The notes under the pieces were generated by a model. The model was not told the origin of the DNA and did not search any database. It was given only the letters and a program-made list of their open reading frames with translations. From Fasciolopsis buskii (lineage: Eukaryota; Platyhelminthes; Trematoda; Plagiorchiida; Fasciolidae), in the NCBI GenBank assembly GCA_008360955.1, contig LUCM01006012.1, forward strand, positions 62,001 to 126,000: a stretch of DNA of 64,000 nucleotides. Direction: 5' to 3'. Positions 21,965 through 33,297 of this stretch are shown here, piece by piece. Numbering within the stretch: position 1 is the stretch's first letter; each line of letters begins with the position of its first letter. Position numbers and translations under genes: made by a program.

Positions 21965-23368
21965 TCAATCTCCAATGGACAGCCCACGACGACGAGTTCG
22001 ACGAAACAGACCCGGAGAACCAGCTTGCTCGTGATCAACTAGCTTGATGCTTCCGGCGAAAATATTCTCTAATTCGGCAGCTTTGTTTGCTCGGTGGTTT
22101 GTTTCGGATAAACCGATTCGACACAAACCGTTAGTCAACTTGACTTCCAGCTCTCGGTTCTCCTCATCATCACCTCGAAGACATGGATGAACAAAGTTGA
22201 AAGACTGAAATTTCTCATTTAACAGGTCCAACGTGTAACCATGTTCACGAAGATTCGGAGTGATCACAGCCGATAGGCGAGGATCCAGTGTTTGCTCAAC
22301 CACTGGACCATTGATGTGTTTGTTAGTCTTTTTACGACTGGAAGCAAACTGTACTGGTCGATGGGGACTAAAAGCACCAGATAACACACGTTGATCAGTC
22401 GATTTTAACGGGCCATTATCTTCTTTCGCAGGTCGGTGTCGAATCTCCGATGCTTGGTAGGGCGGTTTCCACTGACGACTCAAAACCTTGGTCCAGTCGA
22501 TTGGTTTCAGAAAACGTAACTTTTTTATATCGACCAGATAAGGTCTTTGATTGTAATTTTTCTGAAAACAAGCTGAGAAAAACGATTGCAACGGCTTTGA
22601 AAACGACTTCAAACCACGAATGCTGTAGGTTCCCGATCGGGCGCGTTGAAAATCCTGTGCTGTGGTTTCCGCGTCTGGACGTATAGGCCCAGAAACCATT
22701 TCTGCCACCAGAGCAGCCAAACTCCAAGTGTCTGCACGCACATCTATGACTTCCCCTTTGGCCACTTCGGGTGCCATAAACAGCGGAGTGCCGGTGAAAT
22801 CATCCAGAGTTGGTTTTCCTTCACGTGTCAAGTCGTACGACCGGTCCAGATCAGAAACAAACACATGACCGTCCGGGTAGAATAACACATTCTCCGGCTT
22901 AATGTCCAAATGAACAATACTGAGTGAATGTAAGTGCTCCAAACCACAAATAACTTCAGCTACATAAAAACGGGCATTCGTTTCCGACAAGTATCCAACA
23001 TGACAGAGTAAATCATACAGATCACACCCAGCCCCTTCTCGTAGAACAAACGCAGAAGAGTAATTATACCATAAACTGTAGAACAGTACCGGTAAAAATG
23101 GGCTTTGATAATCCGCCAAAGCTAACCTTTCCAAGATAAGTCTTTCGCGCAGAACACATTTGACAGCAGAATCATTCTCCAGAAAGAACCGTTTTAGGGC
23201 GTACCGAGAACCGGAATCGGAGCCCGTAGTTTTTTCGACCTCGTACACAATGGAGTAGCACCCGCGACCAATGAAACGGTTCACCTCGAAATCACCCGCC
23301 CCCAGAACGACCATATCCCAGTCTGCAATCCACGCAAATGCCGAAAACGTGGATAGCGCGTGTAACAT
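21965..23368 (-). CDS. Divergent AGC-family serine/threonine protein kinase (S6K/RSK-like), intronless
   Basis: An intact 467-codon frame encodes a complete kinase domain and tail. Seen are the glycine loop GRGCYSIVY (34-42), the ATP-binding Lys in YALKRF (K59), the likely helix C Glu (E75), VHLDIKPENV with catalytic D155, K157 and N160, SDLD with metal-binding D173, the activation segment TGTPLFMAPE (192-201), DTWSLA and NQRP. HRD is HLD and DFG is DLD, but all catalytic residues remain, so activity is likely. After the domain, LKPIDW and PPY (about 288-304) are typical of AGC kinases, and FQSFNF (387-392) fits the hydrophobic motif F..F(S/T)(F/Y) with Asn at the phosphosite. A stop codon lies two codons upstream of the first Met; Met19 is an alternative start. 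No intron is needed, which is unusual for flukes and could mean a retrogene that stayed intact. The exact AGC subfamily is uncertain. Confidence 0.85.
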   Translation of the reverse strand: MLHALSTFSAFAWIADWDMVVLGAGDFEVNRFIGRGCYSIVYEVEKTTGSDSGSRYALKRFFLENDSAVKCVLRERLILERLALADYQSPFLPVLFYSLWYNYSSAFVLREGAGCDLYDLLCHVGYLSETNARFYVAEVICGLEHLHSLSIVHLDIKPENVLFYPDGHVFVSDLDRSYDLTREGKPTLDDFTGTPLFMAPEVAKGEVIDVRADTWSLAALVAEMVSGPIRPDAETTAQDFQRARSGTYSIRGLKSFSKPLQSFFSACFQKNYNQRPYLVDIKKLRFLKPIDWTKVLSRQWKPPYQASEIRHRPAKEDNGPLKSTDQRVLSGAFSPHRPVQFASSRKKTNKHINGPVVEQTLDPRLSAVITPNLREHGYTLDLLNEKFQSFNFVHPCLRGDDEENRELEVKLTNGLCRIGLSETNHRANKAAELENIFAGSIKLVDHEQAGSPGLFRRTRRRGLSIGD

Positions 23369-23390
23369 CGTTCAATAGCTCGTTAATTGA

Positions 23391-23434
23391 CCAATCAAAA
23401 AGCGACCTTCATCCGCGCCCTCCAATTAGCCAAT
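23391..23434 (-). promoter_or_regulatory. Cluster of three CCAAT boxes upstream of the kinase
   Basis: CCAAT occurs on the plus strand at 23391-23395, 23422-23426 and 23430-23434, which is ATTGG on the kinase strand. They lie 23 to 66 bases before the first Met codon. NF-Y binds such boxes in either orientation. The region just upstream (23460-23600) is GC-rich with several CpG sites, as in TATA-less promoters. The site is inferred from sequence only. Confidence 0.45.
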
Positions 23435-25090
23435 CACTGATAAGCTAGGTTGTGGTGGGACGCACATGCGCTGAGCAGACTGTCGAATGACGCCATTCGA
23501 GCTTTGGCGTGACCCGACGCGCGGCCGGCATTCGCCTCTCATTGTGCGCTGCCAACACTGCTGCGGGCGGACCAGCGTAAGGCAATGTGCGCGAAAGTCT
23601 CCATTCGTATCATCGTTCACAAAGCCGGTCGGTCTTGCTTCCCCAGGATGGCATTTAGATTCTGTCGTTTAGTTGATTCGGGAGCTGTTTGACAAGGCAT
23701 TGGCCAACCGCTGGCCTTCGATAATCGTATGTCGTACGAACATGAAACCGATCAAAAACCTCAGAAAAGGGAACAACGCAAAGTTTTATGCTAAAAGTCC
23801 TGCCTTATCCAACTTTCAAAACAAATGATTTCTTCGACATTTTGTTGCAGTAAACACGGTAGAATCACAGACAACCGACGAGATTGATCTGTGGAGATTT
23901 GTCTTGTGAACAAAAATCGGCAAGCAAAACGGACAGGAGCTAGTGTTTCTGAAGCTAGCGAACGCGATAACAACTAGACAACGCCGATCAAAGCACTGAA
24001 AAAATCACATGGGGAAAGCACGATATCATCGTGTGGATGGAACTCGGTCACCGAAATACGGGGGTGTGAAAGAATTGAGTAGAGTCAAAAGCCACTAGTT
24101 ATAGTTGAACTACAGTGAACGTAGGATAGGAATGGTCAGATGGAGTAAACATCATTCATGAACGAATGGCACCAGAAATGACCCTATTCACCTTGGGTAA
24201 TCTCAGTGAAACAGACGTTTGTCGTAAGCCGCAGGTGACAAGACAGTCGTCGAAGGGTTTACTACTCTCTGATACCACAGAAAACCTACCACACATTCAA
24301 GAATGATCATTCAGATGGCACCACAACCATGTGTGCGAGACAATTTATCTCACAGCAAAACAAGAACTCAACTGACAGTTTCATACAAACATGGCCCTGG
24401 TTGAGTCTTACAGTGCCACATATTCCCAATTCTTGAGGACGTCCTCTGGCTAAGGGGTATGAAAAGCATGGTCGCTGTCGTACGTTTATGATTGCTGATC
24501 GTCTTGGCATCGAGCATTATCTGCAAAACGTAATCACACGAAAGGTAACGTGACCCACCGACCACACTTCATTGGACATCATTGTAACCCATTGTTGCAG
24601 TAAAAATCATGAGTAACAAATCAAGACTTCTTAATATCATCTAGCCGTCTGGTGACCAAAAAATGAAGTCACTGTGGTTCTGAGTATGGTGAACGTTATG
24701 CAAATTACGGTGTAATGCCACGTTATTGTATTCACATGGTGATTTTTTTTTAAGTCGAACAGCATTCAAACACATTTGGTCGTGGCTTGGCAGCACAAAA
24801 GACATCGAACACAGTTACTTTTTTTGTGACTGAGACCATACATGTGTTGGTTAGACACATTGGCGTTCATGTTTTGCGTTCATATATGACCATCTCATTG
24901 ACGTACCTAACTGCATATATGCGTACTCATGGGTAACTTTTACATCGTTCCTATTCTCATTTTGATTAGGTGACTATATCAGTCATTAGCATTGTCGCTG
25001 ACGAAACACAGGCGCAACGCTTTCATGTACTAGTTACTCACACAACAATCCATTTATCAACTGTTAAATAAATCCGATTTTGTCACACAA
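23435..25090. other. Kinase upstream region and unrecognised DNA
   Basis: The first 250 bases are GC-rich and may form the kinase promoter. The rest shows no recognised domain, RNA or repeat. Small frames at 24307-24565 on the minus strand lack motifs. Confidence 0.35.
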
Positions 25091-25707
25091 AAGCGAAGTA
25101 TGTTTCGTTTGCGGATATTCTCCTGGACATCAGTTTATACTGGATCGCAGTAACGGTAACATTTTAAAAACACCTAAAGTAAAGGGTTTCAATCGTTTTT
25201 AGATTTCACTCATCCCAGTGGTGCCACGAAGAACCAATCTAGTCTTAACTCCTCACAGGGTATCTCCCTTTTTCATGAGCGTATGGGTTGGAAAGAGAAT
25301 TCGAACATGATTCCCCGCTGTTGTGGTATCCTTGATGACTTTAACTGCTTAGCTTGTGTAAAATCCGGTTCACAGCCAGTCAGCAAGTTGTATCCTTTCT
25401 TCTATGTATATATTTAACAATTACTCGCACGTAGCATGTGAGATTGATGATCGTATAGCTTTGACTATCTGTCCATCGAGCGTTCCGTTTCGTTATTGCA
25501 ATCGACAGGATTCCATATGCCGATTTCAGATATGAACATCACAGGCACCTTTTTTAATATCCGTTCTTCCAATATGGGGTCCATGCACGTTACCGCAGAA
25601 AGTTGCAGCCCTGTGGATTTATCTGATGGTAGATTTGGTGGTCGGGGAAGGAATAGTTTGCAAGCGTTATTTAATTGTTGGTGTTCACTTCACTTTGCTT
25701 CCTTTAG

Positions 25708-26956
25708 GGTCCCTACACCAACCCGATTCCAGGCATCTGTGGTATCAGCAGGACATCTGGTTACTGCGCGAAAATCGAACACAACCGCAGTGCGATCGAT
25801 ATTGCTCTGCGGCCCACAATTATGTCGGCTAAAGGCGGTGGGTGTATGAACACTTCCGTTGAGTGAACAGTGCTACTTTCGCGATATCAGCAGAATAAGA
25901 TGAGAGAAATCGATAGTTGGACTTAAGATACTGGGTCCTACGGTTCAATCTTCGGAACTTACACTGAATCAGAATAGGCCATGGTAACAGGGCCATGTCT
26001 GTGAATCCTCACAGAACAACTACCTCGCTGTATGCCGTTCTCCGGGGTAGATAACTTCTTTGACGTGGGTCCAAATGGCCAGCAAATGACATGGCGAAAG
26101 ATCTGAGAGCCTTAGCCAAAAGACCGAACTGTGTCGGTTCCGTTGTTGTCCACGAGATCTCCCCCCCCCTACAAGCTAGGGTTGGAGATATTAGATGAAG
26201 TGGTTCAGGGTAGCAGTCGGTGGCACTCTTTCATTCAGAACCTTTTTTGTGAAATTGAAATTAACTGCGTAAAATCCATCGTTATGCATGCATAATATAT
26301 TTACAAACCTTTCAGATGGTGTTCTAGGATAACACTGGAAAAATTACCACAGATTTGTGCGTTGCGAAGCTACTTTGCTATTTTATATCTCATTGCCTGG
26401 ACTTCCATTTCTGCTTCATTAGCATGCATTCAACTCTTGTTTGAAACGATTTCCGTTGATGATAACTTCTCCTCCAGATCGTTCCTTCTTCACACGTTTC
26501 CCCGCTATCACTGGCTAACCCAAGTCTTTCCACAGAGGGACGATAGCAACTGCTTCCTTTGTCCCCGTGTTATCTACTGGCTATGCTGTACGAGCATGGA
26601 TCAATCTATTTCTTACCTACTGGTCACTTAGAATAGTCAAAACCCGAAATTGTCATTCCCAGTGGAATTACTTAGAAAAAACGGGAAACAATATCAGTAT
26701 AAACGTTTGTGTGAGTTCAATCAATTAACAGTGAATGGAGTTACCGGTTCACTCCAGAAGCATTCCGGTCTAATCTGTGTGAGATTTCAAACTGACTCAT
26801 TCTTCGTAGCGAGGGTCAATTCTCCCCCATTTCAACGCATTTTATTATTCATCCGTTGATTTATGCGTTCTTTGACTTTGATTCAACATTCAGGCCTCCG
26901 TTAACTTGAACTCTGAATGGCCTGGTGGCCCTCGATCGACCACGTTGTATGACTAG
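25708..26956 (+). CDS. Candidate spliced gene, three phase-compatible exon-like segments (3' part only)
   Basis: Three open segments are joined by plausible splice sites. They are 25708-25837 (acceptor after CTTCCTTTAG, donor GTGGGT, ends in phase 1), 26663-26778 (acceptor after CATTCCCAG, donor GTGAGA, phase 0) and 26894-26956 (acceptor after CAACATTCAG, closing on TAG). Frames agree across both junctions and would give about 102 residues. Pieces read GPYTNPIPGICGIS, ELLRKNGKQYQYKRLCEF and ASVNLNSEWPGGPRS. No family is recognised. Further open exon-sized segments lie upstream (for example VCFVCGYSPGHQFILDRS near 25098), but no consistent junction links them. Chance open frames remain possible. 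Confidence 0.3.
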
Positions 26957-27317
26957 TTTGTCTATACTGACTTCTTGTAAGTGACGGACCAGAGGGGATT
27001 ACAAGGTAGACCGAAAACCGACTCGCCGTGTTACATGCTGTACATAAATATGTATGCGTTGTCAACTTGCTGTTGTCATTTGACAGGATAGTGAGTCAAA
27101 CTTTCAATTACCGCCCCAGAACTTACTTAAGGCGACTTTTAAGTCGAAAAACATCTCTAATGGTTTTTTTTCCTAAAATTCGAAGGTCAATTCCAATTAG
27201 ACACCAAAGCAAATTCCTTGATTCTACTGATTTAGTGTTTCCTCACAAAATTGTAGTCATTTTCGGCAAATATGTTCAGATTCCTGAAATCATTCTAAAA
27301 ATTGTAGTAAACATTTT

Positions 27318-27484
27318 TATCTTCTTATTTCTTCTATTAATGAAATAACAATGTACATCATTTTTCATGAAGGCTGCCGAGACTATCAGAAGATTGTTAA
27401 GTGGGAAGATTAATCGACACTGGGCGGATTCTAACTCATGGCCTTCACGTCCAAAGTCACAACCTTATCCACTAGACCACCGCC
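27318..27484 (-). mobile_element. tRNA-derived SINE, family A, minus-strand copy
   Basis: On the minus strand the element starts GGCGGTGGTCTAGTGGATAA, an A-box-like RNA polymerase III promoter, with GAGTTAGAATCC about 45 bases later as a weakened B box. Its 3' tail, TGAAAAATGATGTACATTG followed by TTATTTCATTAATAGAAG, is shared with 37402-37572. Length is about 167 bases. The tRNA head and shared tail define a SINE; no target duplication was found. Confidence 0.65.
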
Positions 27485-28529
27485 CGGTACTTTCCCCACA
27501 GTCGGGCGAATGTCATGAGATGCGGTACTTCGGTGGACACACGCTCGTGCCCACGATCAAATTTACAACTACCGTTCCGGTAATGATCATCTAACGATAA
27601 TGAGGTGCTCCCATATCTCGTATAGATAATTTCAAAAACGTTTTACCAAGCGTCTACGGGGCTGAATGATTATGGTATTTAGTTTGAATTTGTTTCATTC
27701 GCATAGAAATCCAGAGCGGTACCATACGCTTGCGCGTGGTTCTCTGAGATAAGCTCTTGTTCTCCCACCCCCTACAGTCTGAAAAAACAGAAAAAACTGG
27801 TAAAATGCAGCATCCTTCATGTATTCATACACTGTTGATGGAGAAGAAGCCGAAGGGTTACTAATATAAACAGAAAATAGTTAAGTGCAAAACAAAATTC
27901 TTGAGCACTAAAGAACTATTGACCCGCCGGTCGAAAAGATGGTGTCGCAGCTTGATTTGACTGATTCCTTTGGAAAATCGTTTGACAGACCAGATGTGAC
28001 TTGCTTAGAATCACCGAAAGCCTGAGGCTGTTGAAGAAGATATCGAGGCACTGAATCAAAGGCCAAGTAACACTCAAAAAACCCTCAGCCGATGGTTCAT
28101 ATACGACTACATAGAGAAATGAGTATACAAAGGATCAAACAAGCTATGGATCAAGGACGGATGCTTTAGACTGACGTACAAGCTCACAAGGTCAACTAAG
28201 TTTTAAACTATCTGGGGACAACTAACAAGTGCTTTTCCAGAAAACAAAGAGCACAAGTAAGAAAACACGGGACAAAAGTGTGCAGTTACTCCATACGAAT
28301 CAGGTGTTTCGTGAGCTAGAGTAGCAAAAGGAAAGCTTTAAAATTCTGGAATCGAACATCCAAAGAGATTGGCTGGTTAAATTAGCAAGCCAGGCTAATA
28401 ACTGGGCCCTACTGGACAAGAATCGTGCAAGAAAAGTCATCTTGGCTAGGATCAAGCTACGTTAAAGTGGCATTGCGGCGGTTCACATCGACCGCAAGGT
28501 TCGACCTTTAGTGTTTGATCATACTAGAA
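27485..28529. other. Unrecognised stretch
   Basis: No domain, RNA or repeat is recognised. The plus strand from 28330 to 28470 has a somewhat open frame with no motif. Confidence 0.3.
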
Positions 28530-28690
28530 CGAACTGGCTGTATGCCGCCATCTTGATTCGGATTGTGTAACTGTTGGCGCTGGATGATACACTTGCAGGG
28601 CTTCTCCCCACGAGTTTTTCTTCCACTTTGCACGTTCCAGATCAGGACGATTGCAACCCCTTCTCGGCGAAGCCTTGACTCAGTGCATAC
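28530..28690 (+). repeat. Dispersed repeat, copy 2 of 2
   Basis: CTGTATGCCGCCATCTTG, then GCTGGATGATACACTTGCAG and GATTGCAACCCCTTC, align with 7285-7440. The order and spacing of the shared blocks are kept. The family is unidentified. Confidence 0.5.
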
Positions 28691-29292
28691 AACAACATTA
28701 AAGCCTTATTATACATCATAAAAATTTACAATTATTTTTCCGTATGTGTTCCTCAGAATACGGGTTCGACCAAGTAGTTTCCAATTTCGTCAGAACTGAA
28801 TGCCTTTGGCCTTCGGAACTTCAGCGAGACTCGCATGCTTCTCAACTTTGCTTCCTGATTGATTTGGTCTCTACAGAAGTGAGCTCCTAACCGGAATTTC
28901 ACTATGCTTCAATGCCCCATCTCAATTTAAAAGTGAATCAGTAAGTGGTTTAGACACCTGAAAGGTTAAAGACGACGAGAATAAACACGAGAACATAGCA
29001 GCATTGCGAAGGCAATACTGTATACCTCAGTCAAATACCATGGGTGTCAGTAGATGGACGAAGTCTGTCCTAGTTGTTTTCAAAAGGAGTGCGAGAAAGT
29101 AGGTGACCAAACCATGGGTTGGTGACTGATTGTATCTATTGATCACTAAGACATAGCAAGAGCGAATGGGATTTAATGCAGCTTTTTTCTCTAATTAAAC
29201 TTATAATTTCTCATTTCAACGTTATTTTTTTGTAATTCGCTCTTCAAGTGATATAGCACTCGCTTACGGGTGAAAATCAAACTGACTTTCAT
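28691..29292. other. Unrecognised stretch before the gap
   Basis: Nothing recognisable is seen. The last 120 bases before the gap are AT-rich. Confidence 0.3.
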
Positions 29293-29917
29293 NNNNNNNN
29301 NNNNNNNNNNNNNNNNNNNNNNNNNNNNNNNNNNNNNNNNNNNNNNNNNNNNNNNNNNNNNNNNNNNNNNNNNNNNNNNNNNNNNNNNNNNNNNNNNNNN
29401 NNNNNNNNNNNNNNNNNNNNNNNNNNNNNNNNNNNNNNNNNNNNNNNNNNNNNNNNNNNNNNNNNNNNNNNNNNNNNNNNNNNNNNNNNNNNNNNNNNNN
29501 NNNNNNNNNNNNNNNNNNNNNNNNNNNNNNNNNNNNNNNNNNNNNNNNNNNNNNNNNNNNNNNNNNNNNNNNNNNNNNNNNNNNNNNNNNNNNNNNNNNN
29601 NNNNNNNNNNNNNNNNNNNNNNNNNNNNNNNNNNNNNNNNNNNNNNNNNNNNNNNNNNNNNNNNNNNNNNNNNNNNNNNNNNNNNNNNNNNNNNNNNNNN
29701 NNNNNNNNNNNNNNNNNNNNNNNNNNNNNNNNNNNNNNNNNNNNNNNNNNNNNNNNNNNNNNNNNNNNNNNNNNNNNNNNNNNNNNNNNNNNNNNNNNNN
29801 NNNNNNNNNNNNNNNNNNNNNNNNNNNNNNNNNNNNNNNNNNNNNNNNNNNNNNNNNNNNNNNNNNNNNNNNNNNNNNNNNNNNNNNNNNNNNNNNNNNN
29901 NNNNNNNNNNNNNNNNN
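29293..29917. other. Assembly gap of 625 N
   Basis: A run of undetermined bases. Open frames spanning it are artefacts of translating N. Any gene or repeat inside cannot be assessed. Confidence 1.
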
Positions 29918-29957
29918 ATGGGATTTAACTCACCATGTAATATCATCGCTCAACTCG

Positions 29958-30103
29958 CCATTAGGAAATCATGGTAGCATTGCACAGCTGTTTCATCCTT
30001 GTTAGGATTCATCAGCAGTACATATCCACTGCACCCAAACTGGGACGCGAACCCGGGACGAACGATTTTGAGTTGAACGCCTTAGTCATTTATCTACCGG
30101 GCA
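29958..30103 (-). mobile_element. tRNA-derived SINE, family B, minus-strand copy
   Basis: The minus strand begins with a tRNA-like head: CCCGGTAGATAAATGACTAA (A-box region), GTTCAACTCAAAATCG (anticodon arm) and GGGTTCGCGTCCC (B box, consensus GGTTCGANTCC). The body ends with GAAACAGCTGTGCAATGCT and CCATGATTTCCTAATGG. The whole length aligns with 40895-41049 on the plus strand at roughly 70 percent identity. Confidence 0.7.
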
Positions 30104-30270
30104 AGCTCTCCACGGTTTTTCGGACTTCACCACATGATATTGCACCTAGCCGTCGCTGATTTGCTGCGGGCCGCTGGCACACAGCAATCGACCCGTACTG
30201 ATGACTTCTTTGGAGGTAGCCGAAGTATGACAAAGGCTTTTGGACACGGCCTACAGAGCTTGGCTACTTG

Positions 30271-30338
30271 GTATGTGTTAGTAGTAGGAGAGTGAATATT
30301 CCCATCAGAACATTCAATCTCCTACTACTAGCACATAC
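30271..30338. ncRNA. Hairpin with 27-bp arms, possible microRNA precursor or foldback element
   Basis: GTATGTGTTAGTAGTAGGAG at 30271 and the next seven bases pair with 30312-30338. In the 27-base arms only one position mismatches and one is a G-U wobble on the plus strand. The loop is 14 bases. The size fits an animal pre-microRNA. Pairing ends at both outer edges within one base. I recognise no known microRNA seed, and a tiny foldback repeat remains an alternative. Confidence 0.4.
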
Positions 30339-30674
30339 ATGGGATTTACTAGGGATTGATCAGTGCGTGTGACCTCAAACGAAACTGTTCTTCAGCAAAT
30401 GTGTCCGATTACGTGTGCGCGTGTGCGGTTGTGTGTAGGTCAATGGTCAGTTTAGTGCGAACTCGAATGTGCGTCTGTTTGGGTAGGTGCTTGTGTATGA
30501 GGTGTCTGATCCATTGGGTACGAGCGTGCAGCGATCAGTGTTCGGGTTGACATGGATTTGCATTCAAGTGTCTGTCCGTAATAACAAGGGTTAGCTTGGC
30601 GTGAGGAAAGCTGTGGTAGCCAACAGACTGGGGTGCACCACGGGAGCCATTATCTACAGCAATGTAAACACGTT

Positions 30675-30706
30675 ATGTGCGTGTGTGTGCGTGTGTGTGC
30701 GTGTGT
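30675..30706 (+). repeat. GT-rich minisatellite, unit GTGTGTGC
   Basis: Tandem units of GTGTGTGC are visible, imperfect at the ends. Further GTG-rich sequence occurs at 30410-30540. Confidence 0.8.
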
Positions 30707-33290
30707 CAACACGTGACGGGTACGGCGCTAGGTCGGGCGGTCATCAATTGGTGGTCAGAAGAATTGCCTTGGCTCGCTTTCGCCTTAGCCTCAAAACCCC
30801 TCGAAACTACGTGAAGCTTACAGAGGCATTGAAATTCGCTCAAGCAGTGAATTGTTTACGTTAGAAAATAGGGGAGATATTGTGCTTCGGAGTGCAAAAT
30901 CGCAGTAATTATCAGGTTTCTCTCGATCGTCTGAACAATAACGTATGTTTGAACTGCGTTTTACATTTTCGAAGTATCAGACTTTGTTACAGGCGTGGAC
31001 AGGTTCCCACGGGATCCTAGTTTACGTAGGAGATTTGGGATGATGAAGGTAAACCAGCTTTGTCATTTATGCAATTACATTTCATTTGGTGATCGTATAT
31101 CGGGCGAAATGTTTTTGCGTAGGCATTATGCTCAAATGATGTTTTCCAATATGGGACCTGTTGATCGAGGTCCGAGTGCAAGCACCGGTAGTAAGGTTGA
31201 TCGCGTTGTGAGGCTCAGAATTATGCCAGCTGAGACAAGCGGAAACTTTGGTGGGAAAATTGTACTTACAATTCTAAGGTAAGGATTAGTCTATTGCGCG
31301 GTAGAACTCATTCACTCAAACAGGTACTGAAGCTGAATAGAATAAGTTGGTGGGGCTTGTGTTTTGCATGCCGGCTTATTGATTCTCCGTGTATCCATTT
31401 TTCACCAAAACCGAGTCAATATGGCCAGCCTATGACCAGGCGGAAAGATATGCAAACCCCAGCCCGAGGAAGCCACACTAGATTACCGCGGTGAAGTCCA
31501 CGAGTTTCCGGAACTCGATGACTGGAGACAATGGACAATATGGTTAAATCCCAAAGCCAGTGTTTTTCTTACATGAGGAATATTTCGTTATCCTTCTGGT
31601 ATTTCTGTCTTATGGGCGTTTGACTTTTCTTCTACTGGTACTTGGTGGTTCCAGGTAACAATAAAAATCAGAGCATGCTGCGGTAATGTTAATTGTTGTG
31701 CAGACTAATGTGCACTGAGTTCCGCCAAAGCAAACAAAAAAGAAGAGGAACAAATTACGTCTGATTAACACCAGAGGGTGTGTATGTTCTGTTCGTTTTT
31801 TTCTTATCCATGGTGCGAGCGCATCTGATCCCAAAGGTGTAAGCCTAACCCGGCCCAATGGCTAACAATGAAATTGCCGCGCGTTAGCCTGTCCTCATTC
31901 CAAAGTGATCCCAATAGGGTCCACGTGGGTTTTTTGTTTGGAGTAGGCATATTCGTGGATAGTGTTTGTCGACAGCCTAGGTTTACGTTCCATGTAATTT
32001 TTGCTGAATCTGAACGTTAGGACAGTTTCTGCAGTTGTCGACTCAGTCTACTGCCGCTCCCCGTTTGCTCGATTTTGTACATTCCACTTACTGATTAACT
32101 CTGTGTATACGCACACATTCATACACTCACGCGCGTTCTGTAGTCACGGTTTCTTGAGGTGCATTGTTGTCTGTCTGACGGGTTATCGCTTACTCATCAT
32201 GTAGTGCCCACTCCACAATGATCCAGAGCATTACGTAATCACGCCCAATTCCGACGGTTCATCCCACTGACCTGGAGTCAAATATGCACACCTTGGCGTG
32301 CACGCGCAGCCCTACGCACACGGGCGTATGCACACAGGTCCCACTTCCGTGACCGGCACGTGGCCCTCTTGCACATAATCTGCCTGTTGCAAGCATAGGA
32401 TTCGATCGTGACTCCGAGACTTGGAAACATTTGGCAACGCTTCATTTCCTTCATCTTATTTACGCTTATAAATCCGGTCGGTCGACAGTCGAATTCGGCC
32501 ACTCCAGGTGCAAACACCTAACAAATCATAAAGTCATTCGTGGTGAACCAGCCAAAAGAGTCTCAACAGTGTTCCTTTTTCTCTCTCCAACAGCCTTGAC
32601 CGAAATAACCTACACTGTCTCTCTGCCTTGGTATTTTATCGGGTTTTGCCGAATTAGAGTGGACATAGGGAAATTCTGTTCATCCATCCGTATGCGAAAC
32701 ATACTAATGAGAAACAAAATAGACATGGAGCCATTCGAATGGAAGCAAGCCTTGCTGGATGAATGCTAATTATTATATTCATATTGTCGTAATCCTCCTG
32801 CTTCTTCTTAATTTCTACTGGGATGATAAGTCCGCTATTTAAGGATGACTACTTTTATAAAGTTGCCGGATTTCCGCGACTCGACTGCAGCTCGCGTAAA
32901 AAACTTGGTTTTGCGCAATTCGTGTTACAGTTCGTATAGAACTTCGTGAGTCTTGTTGCGGTAACATCGGAGATATTTTTGCACGAATTTCTCAATGAGG
33001 TTTGATAATCCATTTCAGTGTGTGTCGATTTCCGTCCCTCGGATGTTCACCAACTTTGTTAGTTCATGCTTCATTCTCTCGGTAACGTTGTTGCTTTTCT
33101 GTCTTACTGAGAGGATTGCCAATGATTGGTCACTGAACGGGGCAATTTTCTCACCCATGCAACCGTGCACATCAACAAATGCCTGCCCCCAGTTGCTTTT
33201 CATTCAGCAGACACATTCCGTTCCGTGAACCGGATGAGTTCACGACCATCAGTTGGAGTGCAAGCGTGGACTTGGGAAACCAGTTGCTCA
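30707..33290. other. Unrecognised stretch
   Basis: Frames at 30995-31282 and 32431-32769 on the plus strand are moderately long but have no recognisable motif. No repeat or RNA gene was identified. Confidence 0.3.
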
Positions 33291-33297
33291 TTCTCAG

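Noticed and set aside
22416..22885. Overlapping frames on both strands inside the kinase (22416-22727 minus, 22450-22885 plus)
   Set aside because: They are out-of-frame shadows of the kinase coding sequence.
29191..29977. Two long frames across the assembly gap
   Set aside because: They consist mainly of undetermined residues translated from N.
29169..30348. ATGGGATTTA present three times (29167, 29918, 30340) around the gap and hairpin
   Set aside because: Only ten bases are shared and the flanking sequence does not align, so chance is likely; the gap prevents a better test.
30410..30710. GTG-rich DNA as a CRISPR-like or satellite array
   Set aside because: Units are simple GT runs without regular spacers; this is ordinary low-complexity eukaryotic sequence.
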